DNA from: Aricia agestis
Taxonomy: Eukaryota; Arthropoda; Insecta; Lepidoptera; Lycaenidae
Direction: 5' to 3'
Assembly: GCF_905147365.1 (NCBI RefSeq)
Contig: NC_056423.1
Location: forward strand, 5,250,501-5,314,500
DNA length: 64,000 bases
Position 1 is the stretch's first letter. Each line of letters opens with the position of its first letter. The position numbers and the translations under genes are program-made. The notes under the pieces were generated by a model that was not told where the DNA came from, ran no database searches, and was given only the letters and a program-made list of their open reading frames with translations. Of the stretch, positions 1-10,269 are shown piece by piece.

Positions 1-639
1 TGCTGACGACATACTCATAAAGTTTTATAAAGAAATATCACTTTTATAGAAACGCCAAGGTTATATGTCGAATTGATATTGCAATTGCAATGTCTTTCCT
101 ATTCACTTTAAATGTTATCTTCAATTTAACCTCCACAGCCTTCAATAAGGCTCTGTAAGGTCAAAGTGCTAAGGTACGGATTGATAAATAGTGATTTACA
201 CCCATAGATAAGAGAGTTCCAATGTCGAATTAACACCATTGATACGTTCAATAAAATGAACTTCAAAAGATAAACCTGGCAAGGTAACTTTTGTATTATT
301 TTATCTATGCCCTTTGTTTTCATCTGAATATTGATTTGAATAAGTGTGGAATTTTAAAACTGCATGTATTTTTTTAACTTTATTTTTATCCGTATTGGCT
401 TTTTTATCAATTACAGATGATTTAAGTAGGGGTTATATAGGTGCAATCTAGACATTTAGGGCAGCATGATATAGAATTAAAAGAAATATTTAAATAAATT
501 TTCTAAAAAAAATTGGTTCTGCTTGCTGCAGCAGCGCACGCATGATCTATTTATGATGATGATCTATTAGTTGGAACTAATCTGACTGAATGATGCTGAT
601 GAAATGAAACTGATGACAAATATGGTTTACTTATAGTGT
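1..639. other. AT-rich non-coding stretch
   Basis: I see no gene or recognisable repeat here. The single short minus-strand reading frame at 126-323 has no motif and is probably chance. Confidence 0.5.
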
Positions 640-1069
640 TTCAAACAGCTTGGACACCTTGGAATTACGCCGAGATGTAGCTTCACTCTGCATCCTCTAT
701 CGGTTGTATCACGGGGAGTGCTCTGAGGAATTGTTCGGAATCATACCAGCTGCAACTTTTCGCTATCGTCCCATGCGAAAAACATGCCATCCTCATCACC
801 TTGATGAGTGGCAGTCTTCCACAGTGCGTTTTTCGCGTAACTTTCTGCCGCGCACTGTAAAACTCTGGAATGAACTGTCACCAGCAGTATTTCCGGATCT
901 ATACGACCTGCAAACCTTCAAGAAAAGAGCGTATTTCCTCTTAAAAGGCCGGCAACGCACCTGCAGCTCTTCTGATGTTGCGAGTGTCCATGGGCGACGG
1001 TAGTTGCTTACCATCAGGTGACCCGTTTGCTCGTTTGCCCTCTTATTTAATAAAAAAAAACTTATATCG
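640..1069 (+). mobile_element. 5'-truncated non-LTR retrotransposon (LINE) 3' end
   Basis: Positions 650-1003 encode an intact 117-residue fragment matching the C-terminal tail found after the reverse transcriptase domain in abundant lepidopteran LINEs. Visible landmarks are [10 protein letters not shown], the [19 protein letters not shown] block, and [16 protein letters not shown] followed by VHGRR. No reverse transcriptase or endonuclease domain remains, so the copy is 5'-truncated and dead. After the stop codon comes a tail (about 935-1069) containing 'caggtgacccgtttgctcg' and ending in an A-run, as expected for target-primed insertion. The same tail ends the SINE copies at 4.0, 6.6 and 18.4 kb. 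I assign it to the jockey/CR1-like group by memory of the protein only; the clade is uncertain. Confidence 0.8.
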
Positions 1070-1876
1070 ATGCTTTTTATTAGCTCTTTTGCTCCCCCGT
1101 TGTCTATTAATTTTAGATTATTTTTATTAGATTGGGCCACTTCAATATATTCCCACGCAGTGTTTATTGCTTTCGTGACCTAATTGTAATATTTCGTAAC
1201 ATCTGCGATACTTTTATGATATTAGTGGCTGAAGAGCCAGCAATAGTCAGACTTTCGCTAATATTATATAAAAGCTGATAGTCACCTATATCACAGTATA
1301 GCAATATTATATGTCATATTGCTATACTGTGCCTATATATACGATATTATGACACCTGTTGAGGTAAGAACGACTAGCAACTATACAGTTTAGACTTTCG
1401 GTCGCGGTTACTTTAGGAGGTGTCCAGTTCTGAAGTTCTACCTGACCTTCGAGAAAGTATAAAGCTTAATTTTTCTAACTTATTTTCTACAGTATATCTG
1501 TAGCAATCTCGTTTTTCACTACCGGATATTTTTGACCGGATATCGTTTTTACCTCTATAGGGGTACGTTCATTAACGGGTAAACTTTCAGCTTTTATAAA
1601 ATTACAAAAGTGTGGCTGTCTCTGGCTCTTACTCCATAGATATAACTGAATAGGCAAATCTCTCGCAGATTGATTCGACCTAATTTCTACAATTTGTTTA
1701 TATTGGTTCGCCTATTCTAACAGTTGGTCTTAGAACATGTGCTTTAGCTTTCGTGTGCTCTGTAGCTATTCTTGTACTTTTATTTTATTTTATATAGTTT
1801 CTCGCTTCTTTACTTTGTTTTATTTGTAATGAAATATCATTCCAGTTAACAGGCTACTACTCTTTTATCAAAAACT
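1070..1876. other. Non-coding stretch with one short palindrome
   Basis: No coding signal seen. The only structure noted is a perfect 16-bp-arm inverted repeat at 1292-1307 and 1316-1331. Confidence 0.45.
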
Positions 1877-2262
1877 AGATGTCCCGCGCGGCTTCGCCCG
1901 CGTAAATTAGGAATTTCACAGAAACCGTACATTTTAGAATAAAAATAGCTATAAATACTCCTTTCACGTGGTCTACTCTATATCTGTGCCAAATATTGCT
2001 ATAAAAATTGCTCCAGTAGTTCGTGAGATAAACCCTTTCTAATATTTTCCCCGTTTTTACCACATTTTCCTGAGTTTCTTCGGTCGTATTAGTCTTAGCG
2101 TGATAATATAATATAATGTAGCCTATAGCCTTACTCGATAAATAAGATATCTAACACTGAAATAAGTTTTAAAATCGGACCTGTAGTTCCTGAGATTAGC
2201 GCATTCAAGCAAACATACTCTTCAGGTTTATAATATTAAGTATAGATTTTTTTAAATTATCG
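1877..2262 (+). repeat. Dispersed repeat with 'actagatgtcccg' head
   Basis: The stretch starts with actagatgtcccgcgcggct, and has an internal 'ttcacgtggtct' and a 3' end with 'caagcaaacatactcttcag' then 'tttataatatta'. A second copy with the same landmarks in order lies at 48289-48655, diverged by roughly a fifth. This is a common lepidopteran repeat type. It is non-coding and its class is not certain. Confidence 0.75.
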
Positions 2263-2549
2263 CTTGACAAACTCGAGCCCCGATCTAACAGACTATGAAA
2301 AGGCTGATAATCATGGGACGATGCATGGTATAATATTATGGTAGTGATGATGATGATGATGAATGTAATTTGCATAGTAGCATATGCTTTCCGTTCTTAA
2401 AACAACGCCGAAACTCCCAAACTTGTATCTATAAAGAATCAGGAGTTCTCTCAGCACCTTCCGAACCACGGTATACCAGGTATACCTCGGTGCAAAATCT
2501 TACTTGTTCGTAGCATATGCTTAGAATACTTCTCACGAAACCGAAGTCA

Positions 2550-2940
2550 CCACATGTTTCCCCATAAATTTTGAGGAGTTCCCTCGATTACTTATGAATC
2601 CTTCATCAGATTACCACTTTTGTGAATATAATACCAAATTGGGGTGATACCCTACATACCAAAAGAAAAATTTTGAAAATCGGTTAACAAACGGCGGAGT
2701 AATCGTTGAACATAAGAAAACGAACATAACACCTCCCCCATTTTGAAAGTCGGTTAAAATTGTAGCCTATGTGTTATTCTGATGTATAAGCTATATTATT
2801 GTAAAGTTTCATTAAAATCCGTTCAGTAGTTTTTGCGTGAAAGAGTAACAAACATCCATACATCCACACATCCACACATCCATACATCTATACATCCATA
2901 CATCCAAACAAACTTTCGCCTTTATAATATTAGTAGGAAA
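2550..2940 (+). repeat. Dispersed repeat ending in a catccata microsatellite
   Basis: A degenerate repeat carries 'aaaatccgttcagtagtttt' (about 2816-2835). An octamer array of catccata/catccaca type follows (about 2851-2911), and it ends in 'actttcgcctttataatatt'. The array plus conserved tail is typical of abundant non-autonomous insect repeats. No coding potential is seen. Confidence 0.65.
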
Positions 2941-3605
2941 TTATTTGTGTTATCCGTCCTAAAATTTAAAAGCTTTTTTAAGTTTTAATCTTTTGCTATG
3001 ATCAGTATTGTACTGTTACAGTGTTAATATTATCATTCCGATTCCAAACAGTATTACGAAATGATAGACACAATAGATATTGCAAGATAATCAATGTTTT
3101 AGAATTCTCTAATTTCTAAGTGGGACAGTTATTACTAAATAGTGCCAAGGTTGTTGGAGTTGGTCCAATTTTCATGCTTTTAAAGCTTACGCGTTTTTCT
3201 ATTAAAACACTCGCTGACGTCATCGCTATAAGTCTAGCCGCTGATGCGCGTACAGGAAGGTCGGGTTTTTGTGTTTTTTTTTTATGTTCCGTATACAATT
3301 AATGGTATTAGCAAAGGAGTTCTCATGAATCATGATGTTAGTAGTTCTCATAACGTGTACAATGTACATTATGACCTTTTTAGAACTCCTATAGCACAGA
3401 TTTTTGCTATTCATTAGAACCTGTAGAATCCCCATGATTAGATCACCGGATCCCCAATTTTATATAGAGTTAGTTTCTGATGTCTCTTAACGTCACTGTC
3501 CATGGCATGTGTGCTAGAGACAATATTATTATCTATGGATCCAATGCACTACAGGACCTTCTACAGTTTTAGATAATTCCTCCTCTACTTGTTATTTTCT
3601 CTTTG

Positions 3606-3653
3606 GGCAAAAAGGCAAGGCAGTTACAGCGCTAACTGCCTTGCCTTTTTGCC
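3606..3653. repeat. Perfect 21-bp-arm hairpin
   Basis: The left arm 3606-3626 (ggcaaaaaggcaaggcagtta) is the exact reverse complement of 3633-3653, with a 6-base loop. A further 'ggcaaaaaggca' follows at about 3664, suggesting remains of a larger inverted-repeat element. Confidence 0.8.
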
Positions 3654-4033
3654 ACAGTATTTTGTGGCAAAAAGGCATAAGAAAAATGGGCCAACTTGAA
3701 CTGATTACAGCCTTGTTGATTACTGCCTCACGTTTTTCTTCGTGAATAAAAGGCTGTGTACAGGCTCTTATGCTTACATCCGCCAAATTATTTTGAGTGG
3801 GCCAACCTTGAGGTAAGTTCAATGCTTTAATAATGGCGCAATTCTTATGTTATATTTCAACGAGATCGTAATTATATAATGACATGTACGAACACTTTTG
3901 TTTTAGGAGTATTTTGATGCTTAATTTGATTTTAATTTACTTTATAAGATGGAATTGTGATAAGCTGGATCTTTAGGTGCTGCTGCTGGATCTTAGGGGG
4001 TTTCGGGGGCGATAAATCGATCTAGCTAGGAAT

Positions 4034-4349
4034 CTTTTTTTTTTATGAAATGAGGGGGCAAACGAGCAAACGGGTCACCTGATGGAAAGCAACTTCCGTC
4101 ACCCATGGACACTCGCAGCATCGGAGAGCTACAAGTACGTTGCCGGCCTTTTAAGAGGGAATAGGGTAATAGGGGAGGGTAAGGAAGGGAACGGAATAGG
4201 GGAGGGTAGGGAAGGGAATTTGGCCTCCGGTAAACTCACTCACTCGACGAAACACAGCGCAAGCTCTGTTTCACGCCGGTTTTCTGTGAGAACGTGGTAT
4301 TTCTCCGGTCGAGCCGGCCCATTCGTGCCGAAGCATGGCTCTCCCACGT
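4034..4349 (-). mobile_element. LINE-tailed SINE, copy 1
   Basis: Read on the minus strand, the element begins with acgtgggagagccatgcttc. It continues through 'gccggctcgaccggagaaat', a pyrimidine-rich array of ccctattccctt-type units, then 'ttaaaaggccggcaacg' and the tail 'caggtgacccgtttgctcg' with a terminal A-run. The tail is shared with the LINE at 640-1069. The array here is short (about 4155-4217). The small reading frames across it are shadows of repeat sequence. Confidence 0.85.
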
Positions 4350-4920
4350 ATAAGATATTTTTAGAAAATGTCATTTTATTCGTGTTCTATCGAATACCGA
4401 GCTTTATAGCTAGTTTTATACATATCTGTCTAGCATAGTAATAATTAGTAAGTACTTATAATCAAGTTTTATAAAAAAAGATAGTTATTCCTGCTATCTA
4501 GGCCAATGATCCCATACACATTCCATATACTATGTGGCAGATACCAATATTATAGAATGCCCAGCAGATGCACCACACTATAAAACTTTACACCCATATG
4601 GCGTTTTCTCGTAAGCCATTGGACACCGTAGGATGTCCTTTAATGATGTCATAATTTAAGTTTACGAGTGAAAGTTTCTTCTTCGTTTTTTTTTTGTAAT
4701 AGTACAGTACCACAAGCATATGGGACTATCATGGTCTTGATTTGTCAGCTGTAGTGGTTTTATAATTATGATACAAAATTCTAGTTCAATCTCCTCTATT
4801 CTTCCTTTCTATTCAATCTCCTCTGAAACGGCTGAACCTATTATGTCTAAATTTTCTGTGGTTAGCCTGTAGGACTGGGAATCGGCCAACGTCTATTTTC
4901 CATCCTTGAAAACTTAACAA

Positions 4921-5240
4921 ATCAAATCATTTATTTCGGGCATCAGAGGCCCATATAACAAACACCTTAAATCTAACATACATATAATTATATAATAAAT
5001 ACCTTAAAAACTAACATAATATATATTTTATATAACACACAGTCACATAAAACTAACACTGTCACATTTTTCCGGCGACGAGACTCGCTTCGTTCCGGAG
5101 TCTCCCCCGGAACCTCCGATAGACTACATCCATCGGCCCGAACTCCCGCGCCTCGAAAGTCGACAGAAGATTCGTCGGTACTCTCACCACAAAAGAGCTA
5201 AAGTTATATAACGCTATAGCATGTCCAACAGGCCACATAC
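4921..5240 (-). mobile_element. Possible 3' remnant of a LINE
   Basis: On the minus strand a GC-rich stretch (about 5074-5185) contains 'gaacgaagcgagtctcgtcg' and runs into AT-rich sequence ending in 'cgaaataaatgatttg'. It resembles the end of another LINE family, but no frame is preserved long enough to name it. Confidence 0.35.
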
Positions 5241-5757
5241 CTCAATCGCGCCTATGGAACTATCCGAAAATTGAAATCGGCGCGACATAAACTTACTAAC
5301 TAACCTAACTTCTACAATCCATATGGTATCGGGTATAACAACGTTTACCGGACCAGCTAATATAAAGTTCTATTCTATCTCAAGTTAGTGATGAACTGAT
5401 GATGATGATGGAAATAACAAACAAGCCCAAGTAATGGATTAATACATAAATTAATACTCTCGTTAAAGCCCGCTTCCAGTGATATCAAAAGTTGCACCGC
5501 GAGTTTTCTAAAGAATTGTAAATAATGCCATTTCTATAGTGCGCTCGCGTAGTGATAATTTCCAATATTTCAGGTGGCCGTGTCCTAGTGAGATATAGCA
5601 GGTTTAAGTGCTCGTACACACTAACGGCCGCAATCAAAGAGAATTAAAATTTATATATTCAAGATTCAGAGTACGGTCTTAAGAGTGATATCAGACGATG
5701 GACTTAAGTGAATATTTTTTTTCATTTCTACCGGACTACAGGGAAGAATTTTCGCCT

Positions 5758-6020
5758 GCCTACCTAGCATACGCCAATGAGATATCTCACTCTCGAGATA
5801 ATTAAATTTTGACATTATGAGACGAGTAGTTACTCGTCTCATAATGTCAAAATCTCGACATTATCTCGACCAAACTGTATAAAAATGTGTTATTTCGATG
5901 ATAGATCTACGCGAGAAAAAATGTTTGTCATGCTAGGGTGAATAGAGATGAAGAGACAAACCATCAAACATCGAGAAAACATGTAGAGTGAGATATCTCA
6001 TTGGCGTATGCTAGGTAGGC
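5758..6020. mobile_element. MITE with perfect 36-bp terminal inverted repeats
   Basis: The first 36 bases (gcctacctagcatacgccaa then tgagatatctcactct) are repeated exactly, inverted, at 5985-6020. A second inverted repeat (tgacattatgagacgagtag against its complement) sits inside at about 5812-5855. No reading frame. A diverged reverse-oriented relative lies at about 33000-33275. The perfect ends suggest a relatively recent insertion. Confidence 0.85.
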
Positions 6021-6523
6021 TGGAATCTTTATATTTTGTGTACTTTGTTAAGGAAGAGTAAAGTTGTGAAATTATGTCAATGTGTCAATATGGTGACATA
6101 TTTCATGTTATGAAAAAAGTAAAAATATTTCATAATGATTGGGGGCATGCTAGAAAATCTTGAACTCATAAAATTACCTGCAATGTAATTTTAAGAATTC
6201 AAGATTTTAGCGTGAATCAAGAAACTTTAACTTAAAAACTCCTTTAAACAAAATTTTACTCACCTAGTGCGTACACGCATTTAATGGAAAGCTCTTTATG
6301 ATATCGAAAGCTTTAGATAAAGCTACATATTTACGCAGCTCGATAAGCTCTATAGTGTATTGACAATTATAGGTAGATCAAATAAATCTTCGATCAAGGG
6401 TATTTATAGTGCTATGATAATTTTCAACGACTACTACCGTTTGTTGAGGGATTTGTAGGTTATATTACTTGTACTATTATCTATTCTGTGGTTATATCTT
6501 AATTATAGAATTACTATAGATTG

Positions 6524-7075
6524 CCTGCAACTTCGTCGCACCGAAAATCATCAATTGTCGCGCGGGAACTATACATTTTTTTTATGAAATAAGGGGGCAA
6601 ACGAGCAAACGGGTCACCTGATGGAAAGCAACTTCCGTCGCCTATGGACACTCGGAGCATCAGAAGAGCTGCAAGTGCGGTGCCGGCCTTTTAAGAGGGA
6701 ATAGGGTAATAGGGGAGGGTAGGAATGGGAAGGGAATAGGGGAGGGTAGGGAAGGGAATATGGTAGGGGATTGGGCCTCCGGTAACTCACTCACTCGGCG
6801 AAACACAGCGCAAGCGCTGTTTCTGTGAGAATGTGGTATTTCTCCGGTCGAGCCGGCCCATTCGTGCCGAAGCATGGCTCTCCCACGTCTCCCACTTCGT
6901 TGCAACTTGCACCGAAATCCGTTTATCGCGCGGGATCTGTACAATGTACAATCATGTTTCCGGGATGAATACTTCGGTGTGTTTCTGCATGCCAAGTTAC
7001 ATCGAAATCAGTTCAGTGGTTTAAGCGCAAATCGTTTAAATTTATTGCGCGGGAACTATACATTTTTGTGGGATA
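6524..7075 (+). repeat. Dispersed repeat interrupted by a SINE
   Basis: The phrase 'cgcgcgggaactatacattt' occurs at about 6558, and close variants follow at about 6927 and 7046. Each is preceded by a 'gcaacttcgt..caccgaaa' type block. The SINE at 6576-6888 sits between the first and second units. The array is therefore a host repeat of the 'cgcgggaac' type, partly duplicated and then invaded. Confidence 0.55.
6576..6888 (-). mobile_element. LINE-tailed SINE, copy 2
   Basis: Same order of modules as copy 1 on the minus strand: head 'acgtgggagagccatgcttc', 'gccggctcgaccggagaaat', pyrimidine array (about 6695-6765), 'ttaaaaggccgg', LINE-shared tail and terminal A-run. It differs from copy 1 in the number of array units and in a small deletion around 6810-6830. 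No host gene is supported. Confidence 0.85.
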
Positions 7076-7094
7076 AAAGCCTATCCCCCTTACT

Positions 7095-7220
7095 AATAAA
7101 CGTTGTATAAGCTTTGAATAGTTATACAGTGTTTTGTTCCTGTCACACAAGTGACATTTTCAATTGGATTGAAGCAGACAAAACACTGTATAACTATTCA
7201 AAGCTTATACAGCGTTTATT
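7095..7220. mobile_element. MITE with 43-bp inverted ends
   Basis: 7095-7137 and 7178-7220 are inverted copies (aataaacgttgtataagctt then tgaatagttatacagtgttttgt) with one mismatch. The loop is 40 bp. Non-coding. Confidence 0.85.
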
Positions 7221-7960
7221 ATTTATTTATTTATTATGGTACAGTTACAGACCATAGAATAACAACATACAGTAAAATAACATTAACAACACACGGCATT
7301 TAGACTGAGGTCTAACTACAACTACCCCAGCATTGAAGGTAACAATATTAGTATAAGATTTACTTAGATAAAGACAGGGAAAACACAAAACAAAATAGAA
7401 CTAAAAACTAGAACTAGACATCAACTCGCCACATTAACAACAAAGTATAAAATAAATAAAAATATATCCTAAAGTAGGTAATACAATTCTAATGACTTAA
7501 AAACTAAAACTAAACTCTGTTAAAGGCCATCAACTAGTAAGGGGGTATGTCTTTTCCCGGGGCTCAAAGTATCTAGAATCTAGATGTACTAAATTTCATC
7601 AAAATGCGGTTATAATGCGTATTAGTAAGGATAATATTCAACTACGAGCTTCTGCCCGCGGCTTCGCTCGCGTTAAGAAGTATTATTATATACAAACTTT
7701 CATCCCCTATTTTAACTCCTTGGAGGTAGAATTGATCAAAATCCTTTCTTAGCGGATAATATCATCTATCATGCCTACCATGTCATCTACCTGCGTGCCA
7801 AATTTCAGCCCGATCGGTCCATGGTTTGGGCCGTGCGTTGGTAGATCACCATGTCATGTCAGTCAGACATCTTTGACAGAGACCAGCCTTGACCTCTATA
7901 CCTTTGAGTTTTATATACATGTATGGAAGAAGAAGAAGAAGAAGATGTTGATTTTCATAC
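7221..7960. other. Repeat-derived non-coding stretch
   Basis: It contains a 'gcttctgcccgcggcttcgc' block at about 7649-7668, the same type as the repeats at 1.9 and 48.3 kb, and an agaagaagaaga microsatellite at about 7926. No gene is supported; the small frame 7771-7974 runs through this repeat. Confidence 0.5.
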
Positions 7961-8651
7961 TTAATGAAAGGTAGGTAATATGTAATCACAAGAATAGTTA
8001 GTGCTTTGGCTCATTTGCGCCAGTCTAGATTATTTCTAATCGTTCGTTAAAATTTCATGCCGACGACGATGGCATGATATTTCAACCTCGATTTCTTTAA
8101 ACTAAACTGACGTAAGACATAAGGCCATTATTTGTGATTGAACTAGAAACCTTGAGATTTTTTGTCTAGATTCAATCCTTTAGTTGAAGTAGACAAGCTC
8201 ACATGTCAACATAAAAGGTCTGGAACTCTGTAAAGGGCTTTCATAAATATGTACTAAACGATCAAACCTTAACCTGATCTTGTTTGATCAATCGAATGCT
8301 GGATTTTAAATTTTAATTTGAGATCGTCTTAGCTCCTTAATCCGGGGATTAATCTCAATCCAAAACGATAACCTTGCACACAACCAAAGCCCAAGCGTAT
8401 ACTCATCGCAATAAGATTCATTTTAGCTTAGCATAAAACTGTAGTTACTCGGGCGGATCTTCTCTATTTTTCATGTTTTTTTTTAAATATCTTTGGAAAT
8501 AAACATTAAGAAACAAAATTGTTCGGTTAAGGAGATTTTAATATAGATTTACTAACAATTTATTCAAATAAAATGTATAATTATCCTAGTTAATACTTAT
8601 ATTTCGATGAAATAGATTTTTATCGGAGGTGAGTTTGTAAATTAATTACAG

Positions 8652-8714
8652 CCTTAAACCATAAACATTTTATTAAAACGTAATACGTTTTAATAAAATG
8701 TTTATGGTTTAAGG
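8652..8714. repeat. Perfect 31-bp-arm palindrome
   Basis: Arms 8652-8682 and 8684-8714 are exact inverted copies (ccttaaaccataaacatttt then attaaaacgta) around a single base. It would form a very stable hairpin; it is probably a minimal MITE relic. Confidence 0.85.
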
Positions 8715-9181
8715 TATTTTAAATATTGTGCTTTATATCTCATATTTTTATCACTTCGTTATTATATTGGAACTAGGTAAACCGGGAGACACGGAATAAC
8801 AAATTGGGGTTTATCCTCACCTTAAACTTTAACGTTGTTTATTGCAATATCGCACAGCAGCATGTATAATTTTTGCCATACAAAGAAGTATATTAATGCA
8901 GGGCCTAAAGTTCAACTACTTTAAAATTTTATCAAAATTCGTTTAGCAGTTTTAGTTTAAATATGGAGTGATGTATTGGGCAGATTGTTATTGATACTTA
9001 AATGATCAATTATGAAATTATTAATGCAAATAGTGAAATCGAATAAAGTGAACGTAATTTTGCAATTCTAACTAATGATTGGTTAAAACTTAAAATAAAT
9101 TAATTGTAAAATTACAATTAACTTATTTTAATTCTATCAATAATGATTATTTATTACAAATATATTTCATTTTATACAAGA

Positions 9182-9291
9182 TGTTAGTGTAAAAAGTTTT
9201 TTTGAGTTCCCAGCATTTTTTTTATAGAAAAAGTTGTTCATTTTGACGGGCACATTTGATGGTTTCAAGGATTTACACTAACACATAGTAT
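9182..9291. mobile_element. Internally deleted MITE (relative of 59326-59574)
   Basis: It begins 'tgttagtgtaaa', ends 'tttacactaaca', and contains 'aaaaagttgttcattttgac', all of which also occur in the longer element at 59.3 kb. The interior is much shorter, so this is a deletion derivative of the same family. Confidence 0.7.
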
Positions 9292-9349
9292 AGCATATTG
9301 TGTTTCTAGTAATGGTTATTATTTTAAGATCTGATTAATTTTGACGACC

Positions 9350-9612
9350 TCTGTGGCTCAGTGGTGAGCGCGTTGGTAGCTCAAGCCGGGGGTCGCGGGT
9401 TCGAATCCCGCCGACGGAACAAAAAGTTTTCAATGTTCCTGGGTCTGGATGTGTATTAAATATGTGTATGATATAATAAAAATCTTAAATATATGTATAG
9501 TATAAAAGTATTAAATATATTTCCGTTGTCTGGTACCTGTAACACAAGTCCTTTAGGTACTTAGCACGGGGCCAGACTGACGTGGTGTGAAGCGTCCATA
9601 GATATTATTATT
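9350..9612 (+). mobile_element. tRNA-derived SINE
   Basis: The head has a polymerase III A-box (tggctcagtggtgagcgcg, about 9353-9371) and a B-box ggttcgaatcc at about 9399-9409. The sequence then runs into an unrelated body with 'tgtctggtacctgtaacaca' and ends in an attattatt tail. A functional tRNA gene is unlikely: there is no proper anticodon stem or acceptor pairing, and it continues as a 260-bp unit. This SINE is distinct from the LINE-tailed family in the window. Confidence 0.8.
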
Positions 9613-9984
9613 ATCTTACAAAAATGTAGTACAAATTATAATATGTGCATACTGGTTTCTTTTTCGTATACATTTCTTTGAATGTTCGCATGTGTCCATG
9701 TTAACGCTTTTAACTGTATGTTATAACAATTTATGGTCAAAATATGATTTACGATTCGCTATCGATATTATCACATTGGTCAACTTTATGACTCTTATGC
9801 CTATAGTAATACAGTGTGTTATTGCTGTAGAATCATTGGAGAGTGCGCACAAATTGATAATAGTGATGTATAGCCCGCCCGCGGTCTTGATGCTTGATAT
9901 GGATACATTCATATCACTCGAAAATCGTATAGAGTTGGAATTGTAGAACTGACTACAGTAGCTCCACCATGAGTTTAAAGTTAT

Positions 9985-10121
9985 AGTATTTATCGATACT
10001 CGATACCGACTACGTAAATTTTTAGTATGGCAAATTGTACAGCGCCTCTAACGGTTACTTGCGGAACTAAAATCGTCATATTAAATATTTACGTAGTCGG
10101 TATCGAGTATCGATAAATACT
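9985..10121. mobile_element. MITE with perfect 35-bp inverted ends
   Basis: 9985-10019 (agtatttatcgatactcgat then accgactacgtaaat) is repeated exactly inverted at 10087-10121. No reading frame inside, and no clear duplication at the edges. Confidence 0.8.
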
Positions 10122-10204
10122 GTCTATAATAATGTATTTTATTACCACAACCTACTAAGAAGAGAAATAACTTTCCTCCTTCCTAACAGGAACTCTTACC
10201 ATGT

Positions 10205-10265
10205 AGGTTTTTTTATAAACGAGCAAACGGGTCACCTGATGGAAAGCAATTACCGTAGCCTGTGG
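10205..10265 (-). repeat. LINE/SINE tail fragment
   Basis: Only the shared 3' tail (minus strand 'caggtgacccgtttgctcg' preceded by a 'ggaca..ctgtag' relic) remains. It is a severely 5'-truncated insertion. Confidence 0.6.
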
Positions 10266-10269
10266 ACAC

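Noticed and set aside
9350..9425. A functional tRNA gene
   Set aside because: A- and B-boxes are present but the acceptor and anticodon stems do not pair, and the unit continues as a SINE body.
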